Shown: positions 42,054 to 51,137, numbered from the stretch's first letter. The stretch is 64,000 nt of DNA from Nocardia donostiensis (GCF_002081715.1 NZ_MUKP01000032.1:1-64000), one strand, 5' to 3'. Notes: generated by a model from the sequence alone, not told the origin. Translations and numbers: made by a program.

Positions 42054-45000
42054 ATGGCGGACACCCCAAGCAGCAGCGCATACCCCCGCGTCCGTCTCGG
42101 CGCGGCCGGTGCATCCTTCCCCGAGCTGGAGCGCAGTGTGCTCGACGCTTGGGCTGCCGACGACACCTTCCGCGCCAGCATCGAGCACCGCAGCGCGTCC
42201 GCATCGGCCGCCGGCGAGTTCGTCTTCTACGATGGCCCGCCGTTTGCCAACGGTCTGCCGCATTATGGTCATTTACTCACCGGCTATGTGAAGGATCTGA
42301 TTCCGCGTTTTCAGACGATGCGCGGTAAGCGGGTCGATCGCCGTTTCGGTTGGGACTGCCATGGTTTGCCCGCGGAAATCGAAGCGGAAAAGCAGCTCGG
42401 TATCACGGACAAATCACAGATCGATGCCATGGGACTCGCGGAATTCAACGCCGCGTGTAAAACGTCGGTGCTTCGGTATACCGGGGAATGGCGTGACTAT
42501 GTGACCCGGCAGGCGCGGTGGGTCGACTTCGACAACGACTACAAGACGCTTGATCTCGACTTCATGGAGTCGGTGATGTGGGCGTTCAAGTCGCTCTACG
42601 ACAAGGGCCTGATCTACCAAGGTTTCCGGGTACTGCCCTACAGCTGGTATGAGCAGACACCGCTGTCCAATCAGGAGACCCGGCTCGACGACGCGTACAA
42701 GATGCGTCAGGACCCGGCGGTCACTGTGGATATGGTGCTGCGGGTCCCGGCCGAGCATCCGCTGCACGAACTCGACGGCGCCAACGCGCTGATCTGGACC
42801 ACCACGCCGTGGACGCTGCCGTCGAACCTCGCTGTGGCCGTGCATCCGGACGTGCGCTATGTGCACCTGCGTGGGGCCGACGGCAAACGCTACGTGCTGG
42901 CCGCCGAACGAGTCGCCCACTACGCGCGCGAGTTCGGGGAGGACCCGCAGGTGCTGGGCGAATACGATGGCGCGGCGCTGGTGGATCTGGACTACACCCC
43001 GCCGTTCGATTTCTTCCTCGGTCACCCGCGTGCGCATCGGGTGCTGTCGGCCGACTACGTCACCACCGACTCCGGTACCGGCATCGTGCACCTGGCACCC
43101 GCGTTCGGTGAGGAGGATATGGAGGTCGCCGGCGCCAACGGCATCGAACTGGTGCAGCCGCTGGACCCTGGCGGCAAGTTCACCTCGATGGTTCCCCCGT
43201 ACGAGGGCCTGATGGTGTTCGACGCCAACCCGGTGATCATCTCCGACCTCAAGGCCGCGGGCAAGGTGCTGCGGCACGAGACCATCGAGCATTCCTACCC
43301 GCACAGCTGGCGGTCGGGACAACCGCTGATCTACATGGCGGTACCGTCCTGGTTCGTTGCGGTCACCCAGTTCCGTGACCGGATGGTCGAGCTGAACAAG
43401 CAGATCACCTGGGTGCCCGAACACATCCGCGACGGCCAGTTCGGCAAATGGCTGGAGGGCGCGCGCGACTGGAACATCAGCCGCAACCGCTACTGGGGCA
43501 GCCCGATCCCGGTGTGGGTCTCCGATGACCCGGCCTACCCACGGATCGATGTCTATGGTTCGCTCGATGAACTCGAACGTGACTTCGGGGTGCGCCCGCC
43601 CGACCTGCACCGGCCGATGATCGACGAGCTGACCCGGCCCAACCCGGACGACCCGACGGGTAAGTCGACCATGCGCCGGGTGCCGGAGGTGCTCGACTGC
43701 TGGTTCGAGTCCGGGTCCATGCCGTATGCCCAGGTGCACTACCCGTTCGAGAACAAGGACTGGTTCGACTCGCACTTCCCCGGCGATTTCATCGTCGAGT
43801 ACAACGGCCAGACCCGAGGCTGGTTCTACACCCTGCACGTGCTCGCGACCGCCCTGTTCGACAGCAACGCCTTCAAAACCGTAGTCGCGCACGGGATCGT
43901 GCTCGGCGAAGACGGGCTGAAGATGAGCAAGTCCAAGGGCAACTACCCGGATGTGAACGAGGTGTTCGACCGAGACGGCTCGGATGCGATGCGCTGGTTC
44001 CTGATGAGTTCGCCGGTGCTGCGCGGCGGCAACCTCATCGTCACCGAACGCGGTATCCGCGAAGGGGTGGGTCATGCGTTGCGCCCGCTGTGGAACGCGT
44101 GGACGTTCCTGCAGCTCTACGCCGCACAACCCGGTGTGTGGCGCACCGATTCGCCGCATGTGCTCGATCGCTACATCCTGGCCAAGCTGGCGCAGACCAG
44201 GGAGACGATCACCGCTGCGCTGGAGGACTACGATATCGCCGGTGCCTGCGAGGAACTGCGCGCCTTCGCCGACGCACTGACCAATTGGTATGTGCGCCGG
44301 TCGCGTTCGCGGTTCTGGGACGAAGACCGTGATGCCGTGGACACCCTGCACACGGTACTCGAGGTGGTCACTCGGCTGGCCGCGCCACTGCTGCCGCTGA
44401 TCACCGAGGTGATCTGGCGCGGCCTGACCGGCGGGCGTTCGGTGCATCTGGCCGATTGGCCAGCCGCCGACGAGCTGCCGCACGATGCGGAGCTGGTCGC
44501 GGCGATGGACGAAGCGCGGACGGTGTGCTCGACTGTGCTGAGCCTGCGCAAGGCGCAGAACCTGCGGGTGCGGCTACCGCTGGCCGAGGTCACCATTGCC
44601 GCAGGCGACGCCGAGCGGCTGCGCCCCTACGCCGACATCATCGCCGACGAGGTCAACGTCAAGAAGGTCGATCTGACCACCGATGTCGCCGCTCACGGCC
44701 GGTTCGAGCTGGTCGTCAACGCGCGCGCGGCAGGCCCCCGGCTCGGGAAGACCGTGCAGGCGGTGATCAAGGCGGTCAAGGCAGGAGAGTGGTCGGAGAC
44801 CGCCGACGGTGTGGTCACCGCGGCCGGGGTGGAACTGCTGCCCGAGGAGTACACCCAGCGTCTGGTCGCTGCCGAACCCGAATCCACCGCGGCCCTGCCC
44901 GGCAATGCCGGCCTGGTCGTGCTGAATTCGGTGGTCACCGAGGAACTGGAGGCCGAGGGCTGGGCGCGCGATCTGATCCGCGATCTGCAGGAGACCCGCA

Positions 45001-45197
45001 AATCGCTCGGTCTCGATATCTCCGACCGCATCGCCGTAGTCCTGGACGTGCCCGCCGAGCGGCGGGCGTGGGCGCATGCGCACCGTGACCTGATCGCGGG
45101 CGAAATCCTGGCGACCGAGCTGGAATTCGGTGATCCGGGTGCGGACGCGGCCAAGGTCGTCGGTGGTGTTCGGGTCGCGGTGGCCAAGGCGGGCTGA
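42054..45197 (+). CDS. ileS: Isoleucyl-tRNA synthetase
   Basis: 1047-residue class Ia synthetase. The HIGH motif reads HYGH (70-73) in PPFANGLPHYGHLLTGYVKD and the KMSKS loop begins at Lys623 in GLKMSKSKGNYPD. HYGH and the overall length are features of the eukaryote-like IleRS type, which is typically less sensitive to mupirocin. An editing CP1 domain lies between, with TTTPWTLPSNLAV. Expression is controlled by the T-box leader directly upstream. Confidence 0.96.
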   Translation: MADTPSSSAYPRVRLGAAGASFPELERSVLDAWAADDTFRASIEHRSASASAAGEFVFYDGPPFANGLPHYGHLLTGYVKDLIPRFQTMRGKRVDRRFGWDCHGLPAEIEAEKQLGITDKSQIDAMGLAEFNAACKTSVLRYTGEWRDYVTRQARWVDFDNDYKTLDLDFMESVMWAFKSLYDKGLIYQGFRVLPYSWYEQTPLSNQETRLDDAYKMRQDPAVTVDMVLRVPAEHPLHELDGANALIWTTTPWTLPSNLAVAVHPDVRYVHLRGADGKRYVLAAERVAHYAREFGEDPQVLGEYDGAALVDLDYTPPFDFFLGHPRAHRVLSADYVTTDSGTGIVHLAPAFGEEDMEVAGANGIELVQPLDPGGKFTSMVPPYEGLMVFDANPVIISDLKAAGKVLRHETIEHSYPHSWRSGQPLIYMAVPSWFVAVTQFRDRMVELNKQITWVPEHIRDGQFGKWLEGARDWNISRNRYWGSPIPVWVSDDPAYPRIDVYGSLDELERDFGVRPPDLHRPMIDELTRPNPDDPTGKSTMRRVPEVLDCWFESGSMPYAQVHYPFENKDWFDSHFPGDFIVEYNGQTRGWFYTLHVLATALFDSNAFKTVVAHGIVLGEDGLKMSKSKGNYPDVNEVFDRDGSDAMRWFLMSSPVLRGGNLIVTERGIREGVGHALRPLWNAWTFLQLYAAQPGVWRTDSPHVLDRYILAKLAQTRETITAALEDYDIAGACEELRAFADALTNWYVRRSRSRFWDEDRDAVDTLHTVLEVVTRLAAPLLPLITEVIWRGLTGGRSVHLADWPAADELPHDAELVAAMDEARTVCSTVLSLRKAQNLRVRLPLAEVTIAAGDAERLRPYADIIADEVNVKKVDLTTDVAAHGRFELVVNARAAGPRLGKTVQAVIKAVKAGEWSETADGVVTAAGVELLPEEYTQRLVAAEPESTAALPGNAGLVVLNSVVTEELEAEGWARDLIRDLQETRKSLGLDISDRIAVVLDVPAERRAWAHAHRDLIAGEILATELEFGDPGADAAKVVGGVRVAVAKAG

Positions 45198-45242
45198 ACC
45201 GGGATGGTGAATCGCCCGATATGACCGGATACCCGGGCACGC

Positions 45243-45256
45243 TAGGCTGAGTTGCC
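45243..45256 (+). promoter_or_regulatory. Leaderless -10 element of the 45257 gene
   Basis: TAGGCT (45243-45248) lies 8 nt before ATG 45257 with no ribosome site. Confidence 0.5.
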
Positions 45257-46291
45257 ATGGGCTCGAATGATCCTCATGAATGGTGGAAGTCGGCGCCGGA
45301 GGGTCAGCCGTCACCGCATCCGGCGGCATGGGGGACTCCGCCGGATGCGGTGACGCAGCGGGATGCACCAGCGCCCGGTCCCGGGTACGCCCAAAATCCG
45401 GTCCCGGGGGCTGGTTTTCCGCCTCAGCCTGTTTCCGGCGCCGGCTTCCCGCAGCAGCCGGTCTCCGGCGCCGGCTATCCGCACCCGCAGGTTCCCGGTG
45501 CAGGACATCAGCAGCAGCCGGTTTCGGGCCCGTGGGAAGTGCCGCCGCTGGAGCATGCGACGGGTTCCGGACCGGGGGGACCGAACAAGAGTTCGGGGCC
45601 GCTGATCGCCGCACTCGTCGTGGTGGTGGTGCTGGCGTTGGCAGGTGTTATCGGTCTCGTCGCCCTGCGCAGTTCCGGTGACGACAAGGCCACTGCAGCA
45701 TCGGTGTCAGGGTCGGCAACGACATCGCAGGTCACGTCCACCACGGCTGTCCCGACGACCACCGCACCCGGCGGTCCCTCCTCGGCGGATCCGCAGTTGC
45801 GTGACGTGGCCCCGGTTTCGGTGCTCGGCCCGGTCTGGCAGGACTCGGACGACGTCTATGTGATGGCGTTTCAAGGTTGGCCCTTCGCCTTTCGCGCGGG
45901 CGGCAGTTGGGGGTGCATGCGCGGTTCGATCGAGGCGATTCCCGACGCGCAGGCCTGGTCGTGCATCGATGAGGGCAACCCGGCCGCGAAGCAGCGGGTC
46001 AACGTGATGCTCCGAGAATGCCCCGACGGCTGTGATGACGCTGTGCGGGACCGGTACGACGCCGAATGGCTGGACGAGCCGGAGCGCGCCACCATTTTCG
46101 ACGACCGCACGGTGTATGTGGAGGATCTGTCCAATCAGCGCGGCCTGTACGGCGTCGACCTGAGCCGGTATGTGGCAGACCGTTCCGGTGGGGAGTTGAG
46201 GTGGCAGGTGGGGGTGTACGCGGAGTCGCCGCCGCACACCAAGGACACGGTGCTCAAGATCCTGAACGATATCGTCGGCCAGACTCAGTGA
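45257..46291 (+). CDS. Pro/Gly-rich membrane-anchored protein of unknown function
   Basis: 344 residues. The cytosolic N terminus holds about four tandem ten-residue units of the type PVSGAGFPQQ (about residues 50-90), then one membrane segment (LIAALVVVVVLALAGVIGLV), a Thr/Ser/Pro-rich stalk and an extracytoplasmic domain of about 160 residues with four cysteines (GCMRG, SCIDE, ECPDGCDD), likely disulfide-bonded. I do not recognise the domain. The topology resembles actinobacterial sensors or wall-associated proteins. Confidence 0.7.
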   Translation: MGSNDPHEWWKSAPEGQPSPHPAAWGTPPDAVTQRDAPAPGPGYAQNPVPGAGFPPQPVSGAGFPQQPVSGAGYPHPQVPGAGHQQQPVSGPWEVPPLEHATGSGPGGPNKSSGPLIAALVVVVVLALAGVIGLVALRSSGDDKATAASVSGSATTSQVTSTTAVPTTTAPGGPSSADPQLRDVAPVSVLGPVWQDSDDVYVMAFQGWPFAFRAGGSWGCMRGSIEAIPDAQAWSCIDEGNPAAKQRVNVMLRECPDGCDDAVRDRYDAEWLDEPERATIFDDRTVYVEDLSNQRGLYGVDLSRYVADRSGGELRWQVGVYAESPPHTKDTVLKILNDIVGQTQ

Positions 46292-46641
46292 CGCCGGTCG
46301 GTGACGTGCGGGCCTGACCGGTTGCTCTCTGTTCCCTGGAACACTGGCCCGACAGCAATAAGAGTGATGTAAATCACACGCTGGAAGTTTGCTGAAAAGA
46401 TGGCAAGTGTCAGGGGTGCGCGGCACAATCAGCGGTGTTACTGCTGGGGCAGAAACGCTCTGCTGTTGTAGCAGTTGTCATCGGTACGGATGTTCTACCT
46501 GAAATACGTTGCGTTGGGCCGCACTATGCCCGGCGCACGTGCTGTGGTCTGCGGTATCGACTCCCACGACACGGTCGATGCTGCATGTTAGCCAGGCTGC
46601 CGGACGGCGGCCTGCAACCAGGCCTGCAGAAGGGTGAGCAC
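46292..46641 (+). other. Long upstream region of the NlpC/P60 gene
   Basis: 350 bp. A CRP-like palindrome lies at 46364-46377. About 200-260 nt could be an untranslated leader. Leaders of cell-wall hydrolase genes in actinobacteria can hold c-di-AMP riboswitches, but I could not match that consensus here. Confidence 0.4.
46363..46378 (+). promoter_or_regulatory. CRP-like operator
   Basis: GTGATGTAAATCAC (46364-46377), a GTGA-N6-TCAC palindrome matching the core of CRP-family sites, including that of mycobacterial Crp (Rv3676). It is AT-rich in a GC-rich context. Confidence 0.65.
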
Positions 46642-47178
46642 GTGATCGCAACACGATTGCGCCGAGCAGCTTTCGGTGTTCTTCTCAGCGCGTTCGCCGT
46701 ATCCACACTCGTTGCACCGGCATGGGCCGATACGGGCAGTGGGTCGGGTTCCGGATCCGGATCGGGCTCCGGTTCGGCGTCCGGTTCCGGGTCAGGGAGC
46801 TCCAGCGGATCGGCTGCGCTGCCACTGCCGAGCAGCACCGGGCTCGGTGCCTTGGCGGCCGCGTTCACCCAGCTCGGAAAACCCTACGAATGGGGCGGCA
46901 TGGGGCCGAACTCGTGGGATTGCTCGGCGCTGGTGCAGTGGGCCTTCCGGCAGGTCGGCGTCCGGTTGCCGCGCACCACCTGGGAACAGGCCAAGGCGGG
47001 CACTCCCGTACCGCGATACGCGTTGTCGCCGGGGGATGTGGTGATATTGAACTCCGATGCCTCGCATGTCGGCATCTACGCCGGGTTCGGCGAGGTCTTC
47101 AACGCCTACGGGCGCGGTGTGCCGGTCGGGTTCACGCCGCTGGACGAGTTCACCATCTACAGCATCCGCCGCTTCTGA
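46642..47178 (+). CDS. Secreted NlpC/P60 peptidoglycan hydrolase
   Basis: 178 residues. A Sec signal peptide (RRAAFGVLLSAFAVSTLVAPAWA) is followed by a Gly/Ser dipeptide-rich linker and a C-terminal NlpC/P60 domain. The nucleophile is Cys94 in WDCSALVQWAF, the His is His142 in DASHVGIYAG and the third polar residue is probably Asn154 in FNAYGRG. Such enzymes cleave D-Glu to DAP bonds in stem peptides. GTG 46642 was chosen because the signal peptide starts there, with AGAAGGG upstream. A CRP-like site lies 265 nt upstream. Confidence 0.88.
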   Translation: MIATRLRRAAFGVLLSAFAVSTLVAPAWADTGSGSGSGSGSGSGSASGSGSGSSSGSAALPLPSSTGLGALAAAFTQLGKPYEWGGMGPNSWDCSALVQWAFRQVGVRLPRTTWEQAKAGTPVPRYALSPGDVVILNSDASHVGIYAGFGEVFNAYGRGVPVGFTPLDEFTIYSIRRF

Positions 47179-47188
47179 ACGGCCCCGC

Positions 47189-48064
47189 TCAGTCGACCAG
47201 CTGGCGCAGCCGCGGGCCGTAATCGGGGTGGGCGAGCGCCGAAGCGAACTGCGCGACAAGATAATCGGCCGGGTTGCCGGTGTCGTACCAGCGTCCCTGG
47301 ATGACCTGGCCGTACACCGCGTGATTCTCGGCGAATGCGTTGATCGCGTCGGTGAGGTACACCTCGCCGGTGCGGTGGGTGTACCAGCGCTCGGTCTGCA
47401 CCCGCAGCTCCTCGATGATGCCGGGGGTGACAACGTAGCCGCCGATCGCGGCGTACGCCGATGGCGCATCCTCCGGTTTCGGCTTCTCCATCAGACCCGA
47501 AATGCGCAGCAGGCCGTTGTCGAGGTCCTCGTGCACCAGCGGGACGCCGTAGCGCTGCGATTCGCTGGGATCCATCGGCATCAGCGCCAGCACCGGGCAG
47601 CCGGTGGTTTCGTAGGCGGTGATGAGCTGCTGGGCGCGCGGCACCTCGGCGACGAACACATCGTCGGGCCACAGCACCAACATGGGCTCGTCGCCGAGCG
47701 CGCGAGCCGCGTTCAGCACCGGAGTGCCGTTACCGTACGGGCCGTGCTGGTCCAGATAGGTGATGTGGCCGAGGCGCGACAGCTCACCGACCTCCTCCAC
47801 CGCGTCGGCGTAGGCGGTCTTCCCGTCGGAGCGCAGCTGCGCTACCAGCGCCGGATTGGGGCGGAAATGGTCCTGGATGAGCGATTTGCCGCCGCTGACC
47901 ACGATGGTGATATCGGTGATCCCGGAAGCGACCAACTCACGCACGGTGTGCTCGATCACCGGCTTGTCGCCGACCGGAAGCATCTCCTTGGGGATGGCCT
48001 TGGTCAGCGGAAGCAGGCGGGAGCCGATACCGGCGGCGGGGATCACGGCCTTGCGGATCATCAT
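47189..48064 (-). CDS. galU: UTP--glucose-1-phosphate uridylyltransferase
   Basis: 291 residues. GalU-type nucleotidyltransferase making UDP-glucose, precursor for trehalose, wall glycans and glycosyl donors. The N terminus KAVIPAAGIGSRLLPLTK is the nucleotide-binding signature with KAIPKEMLPVGDKP; WPDDVFV carries the metal-binding Asp, and RWYDTGNPADYL and VEKP-like GLMEKPKPED complete the family. ATG 48064 or the adjacent ATG 48061 is the start. Convergent with the NlpC/P60 gene, 10 bp apart. Confidence 0.92.
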   Translation of the reverse strand: MMIRKAVIPAAGIGSRLLPLTKAIPKEMLPVGDKPVIEHTVRELVASGITDITIVVSGGKSLIQDHFRPNPALVAQLRSDGKTAYADAVEEVGELSRLGHITYLDQHGPYGNGTPVLNAARALGDEPMLVLWPDDVFVAEVPRAQQLITAYETTGCPVLALMPMDPSESQRYGVPLVHEDLDNGLLRISGLMEKPKPEDAPSAYAAIGGYVVTPGIIEELRVQTERWYTHRTGEVYLTDAINAFAENHAVYGQVIQGRWYDTGNPADYLVAQFASALAHPDYGPRLRQLVD

Positions 48065-48563
48065 TATCCGATCATCACATATCTGCCGCCGGGTCGACCG
48101 CCTGTCCCGGCGCGGCGGAAGTATCCACCCCGAGCGGTTCCCGGGATGGGGTGTCAGGGCAGATACGGGGCACGGTTGTCGCCGTAGCCGCGGTAACCGG
48201 TGGAAACCCTGGAGCAACCGGATAGCGACGAGTAGGCGCAGCGGTCCCGCGGACGGGGCGACGTGGTGGTACGGCTGCCGTGAGATGTCGGTGGGCGGGC
48301 GTAGATTCTGCGCTCGTGGACACCGATCCGGCGAGCTGCGTCCTGGCCCGACCGCAAGGAGACGGCCCCCAGGTGGGGCGATATGGGCATCGATGTCCGG
48401 GAGTCCCGCACCCGGTGGGCACCGGGTCGGGCGGCCGAGGGCGCGGGTACGGTTCCATGCCCGCCGGGACCGTTCGGGTCACCGCTGGGATGGATGCACA
48501 CCGTACGGGGGGCCAACCGACTGCGGCGAGCGTGCACCGGGGCAGGAAACACCGGGCGACCCG
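48065..48563. other. Gap between divergent galU and dinB
   Basis: 499 bp. The only notable content is a -10-like TAGATT (48302-48307) followed by a possible leaderless 84-codon ORF (48316-48570) that runs into dinB. Confidence 0.4.
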
Positions 48564-48570
48564 ATGGTGA
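48316..48570 (+). CDS. Candidate leaderless upstream ORF overlapping dinB
   Basis: 84 codons from GTG 48316, which lies 8 nt after TAGATT. It ends with TGA 48568-48570, overlapping an in-frame dinB GTG at 48567 (GTGA). The predicted protein is Gly/Arg/Pro-rich with no recognised domain and may be a translated leader rather than a functional product. Confidence 0.25.
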   Translation: MDTDPASCVLARPQGDGPQVGRYGHRCPGVPHPVGTGSGGRGRGYGSMPAGTVRVTAGMDAHRTGGQPTAASVHRGRKHRATRW

Positions 48571-50498
48571 GCGATCAGCATCCGGCCTCCGGCGCAGCCT
48601 GGGTCATCGGCGGGACGGAGCCGGAGTACGAAGAAACTTCCCGCCGCTGGGTGCTGCATATCGATATGGACGCGTTCTTCGCCTCCTGTGAGCAGCTGAC
48701 CCGGCCGACGCTGCGGGGACGTCCTGTGCTCGTCGGTGGGACCGGTGGGCGGGGTGTCGTGGCGGGGGCGAGTTACGAGGCGCGGGTGTTCGGGGCGCGG
48801 TCGGCGATGCCGATGCATCAGGCGCGGCGGCTGGTCGGGATGTCCGCCGTGGTGGTGCCGCCGCGCGGGACGGTGTACGGGGAGTTGAGCACGCAGGTCT
48901 TCCAGACGTTGCGCGCCCGGATCCCGGTTCTGGAGACGCTGTCTTTCGACGAGGCGTTCGGCGAGCCCGCGGAGCTGGCTGGGGCGAGCACCGAGCGGGT
49001 CCGGGCATTCTGTGAGCAGCTGCGGGCGGACGTGCGCGCAAGCACCGGGCTCGTCGCGTCGGTCGGCGCAGGCACCGGGAAACAGCTCGCGAAAATCGCC
49101 TCCGGGCTGGCGAAACCGGACGGTGTGCGGGTCGTCTCGCCGGGCGAACAGCATGCGCTGCTGTCCGCCCTGCCGGTGCGCAAGCTCTGGGGGATCGGCC
49201 CGGTGGCCGAGAGCAGGTTGCGCTCACTCGGTATCGACACCGTCGGCGCGTTCGCCGCGCTGCCCGAAACCGAAGCGGTATCCATCCTCGGTGGCAGTAT
49301 CGGCGCGGTACTGCACCGGCTGGCCCGCGGTATCGACGACCGGCCGGTCACCGAACGCGCCGAAGCCAAACAGATCAGCGCCGAGACCACCTATGAACAC
49401 GATCTGGTGACGATGGCCCAGCTGCGCCCCGCCATCGAGCAGATGGCCGCGGCCGCGCACCGCCGCCTGAGCCGGGACGGCCGGGCCGCCCGCACGGTCG
49501 TGCTCAAACTCAAACGCTCCGATATGAGCATCGTGACCCGCTCCACCACTCTGCCGTACGCCACCGAGGACCTCGCGGCTCTCACCGCTGCCGCCCAACG
49601 CTGCGCCATGGACCCGGAACAGCTGGGGCCGATCCGACTGGTCGGCGTCGGTTATACAGGTTTGTCCACGGTGCGGCAGGAATCGCTGTTCCCCGAGTTG
49701 GCCATGGCAGGCCCAGCCGGTGGCGCGGGAGCCGATGATGAGAGTGCGTCCACCTTCCGGGACGACCTCGGTGACGCGGCGGACCGCACGGGTCGATCGG
49801 TGCGATCGCCGGACCGGGCAGCGGATACGCCCGAAGCCGGGGCACAACCCACAGCAGGCAGTGGTAGAGGCGGCGCCGCGAACTCTACGAATCGGACCGG
49901 CGGGCGCGCACCCGACCCGGTGCCGAGGGGAACAGCCGGAAATTCTGTCGCGGACACTGTTGCGCGCCATGGCGACGGCGGTGCCGGGTGGTCGATACGC
50001 AGCTCCGATAGCAGCCACCAGGAGCCGATCGCCGGGCAAGGCTCGAGTGACGGTGCGGCGGCGAGCGAGGTAGGTGAGCCGGGACAGGCGGCAGGTCGCG
50101 TCCAGGGACCTCGGGGCCGTGCATCGTTTGCGAGGGATGGTGAGGACATCGGTGGCAACGCCGCGGTTCCCGAGGACGTCGCAATCAGGCGTACCGGAAG
50201 GAACGATGGTCCGAACCTCGGAACATTCACACGGCCCGATGCCATGAGCGCTGGACGCGCCGCCGTCCGGGACGCGGGGGAAGCCGTGGGGCGGGGAGGA
50301 GAGCCCGCACAGGTGGACTGGCGGCCGGGTACCGACGTCCGGCACACCGAGTACGGGCACGGGTGGGTCCAGGGGGCCGGGTACGGGGTGGTGACGGTGC
50401 GGTTCGAGACCCGCTCGACAGGACCGGGTCCGGCGCGTACGTTCGCTGCCGACGATTCCGAACTGGCCCGGGCCGACCCGCTCGACAGCCTGCGCTGA
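48564..50498 (+). CDS. dinB: Y-family DNA polymerase IV (DinB1/DinX type) with expanded C-terminal linker
   Basis: 644 residues, much longer than the ~460 of Rv1537. The catalytic part (about 30-370) begins WVLHIDMDAFFASCEQL and has YEARVFGARSAMPMHQA, ETLSFDEAFGEP with the paired acidic residues, and the little-finger region through VGVGYTGLS. A sliding-clamp motif QESLF follows. Then come about 190 Gly/Ala/Arg/Asp-rich, probably disordered residues, and a terminal ~60-residue module WRPGTDVRHTEYGHGWVQG ending PLDSLR. Start may be ATG 48564 or GTG 48567. Confidence 0.9.
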   Translation: MVSDQHPASGAAWVIGGTEPEYEETSRRWVLHIDMDAFFASCEQLTRPTLRGRPVLVGGTGGRGVVAGASYEARVFGARSAMPMHQARRLVGMSAVVVPPRGTVYGELSTQVFQTLRARIPVLETLSFDEAFGEPAELAGASTERVRAFCEQLRADVRASTGLVASVGAGTGKQLAKIASGLAKPDGVRVVSPGEQHALLSALPVRKLWGIGPVAESRLRSLGIDTVGAFAALPETEAVSILGGSIGAVLHRLARGIDDRPVTERAEAKQISAETTYEHDLVTMAQLRPAIEQMAAAAHRRLSRDGRAARTVVLKLKRSDMSIVTRSTTLPYATEDLAALTAAAQRCAMDPEQLGPIRLVGVGYTGLSTVRQESLFPELAMAGPAGGAGADDESASTFRDDLGDAADRTGRSVRSPDRAADTPEAGAQPTAGSGRGGAANSTNRTGGRAPDPVPRGTAGNSVADTVARHGDGGAGWSIRSSDSSHQEPIAGQGSSDGAAASEVGEPGQAAGRVQGPRGRASFARDGEDIGGNAAVPEDVAIRRTGRNDGPNLGTFTRPDAMSAGRAAVRDAGEAVGRGGEPAQVDWRPGTDVRHTEYGHGWVQGAGYGVVTVRFETRSTGPGPARTFAADDSELARADPLDSLR

Positions 50499-50599
50499 AA
50501 GTCGCCGGGTAGCCTTGGTACCCCGTGCAGCGTCGCCGGTTTCGGTGGGGCTGCCGCAGTGCACGACACACCGACCCCTCGAACGCAAAGGACGAGCAG

Positions 50600-51112
50600 T
50601 TGAAGCTTCGCAAGACCGGACGTATCGCGATCGCCGGCCTGGCCGCCGTGGCCGCGCTGACCATGACCGCGTGTGGCAGCGATGACTCGGACTCCGACAC
50701 CAAGTCCGACAAGTCGACCAGCCAGCAGGCGACCACGACCGCGAACGCTCAGGCCGAGCTGCCGCCGGTGCCGACACCTGCCGATCTGAACGCTCAGCTG
50801 CAGCGTGCGCTCGATCCGGCCGTGCCGAACGAGGAGAAGCTGGACATGGTGCAGGGCGCCGAGGCCGATCCCAATCTGCCCAGCCAGCTGTCGCAGGCCT
50901 ACAAGCAGTCGGGCGCCACCATCGAGGTCACCGAGGTGAACTCCTTCGGCGACACCCTCAACGCCAAGGCCCGGTTCGTGATCGGCGACCAGGAGAACAT
51001 CGTCGACGTGCCGTTCGTCGCCGAAGACGGCAAGTGGAAGGTCGAGCAGACCTGGGCGTGCGGCCTGCTGGCCCAGGCCCAGATGCAGTCGCCCGCCTGC
51101 GCCGCATCCTGA
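50600..51112 (+). CDS. MTB12-like lipoprotein (low molecular weight antigen family)
   Basis: 170 residues. The signal peptide ends in the lipobox LTMTAC, so the protein should be lipid-anchored at Cys; a Ser/Asp/Lys/Thr-rich tether follows. The domain from LPPVPTPADLNAQLQRALDP to the end resembles the mycobacterial MTB12/CFP-2 antigen fold (NTF2-like). A cysteine pair near the end (TWACGL and SPACAA) may form a disulfide. TTG 50600 was chosen for its AAAGGA ribosome site. Function unknown. Confidence 0.8.
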   Translation: MKLRKTGRIAIAGLAAVAALTMTACGSDDSDSDTKSDKSTSQQATTTANAQAELPPVPTPADLNAQLQRALDPAVPNEEKLDMVQGAEADPNLPSQLSQAYKQSGATIEVTEVNSFGDTLNAKARFVIGDQENIVDVPFVAEDGKWKVEQTWACGLLAQAQMQSPACAAS

Positions 51113-51137
51113 CTCGCGTCATCGCCTGAGCGATAGG

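Noticed and set aside
42414..44483. 689-codon antisense frame opposite ileS
   Set aside because: Mirror of the IleRS coding frame; composition is not protein-like.
46380..46641. c-di-AMP (ydaO/yuaA) riboswitch
   Set aside because: The gene context fits, but I could not align the conserved core by eye, so it is not called.
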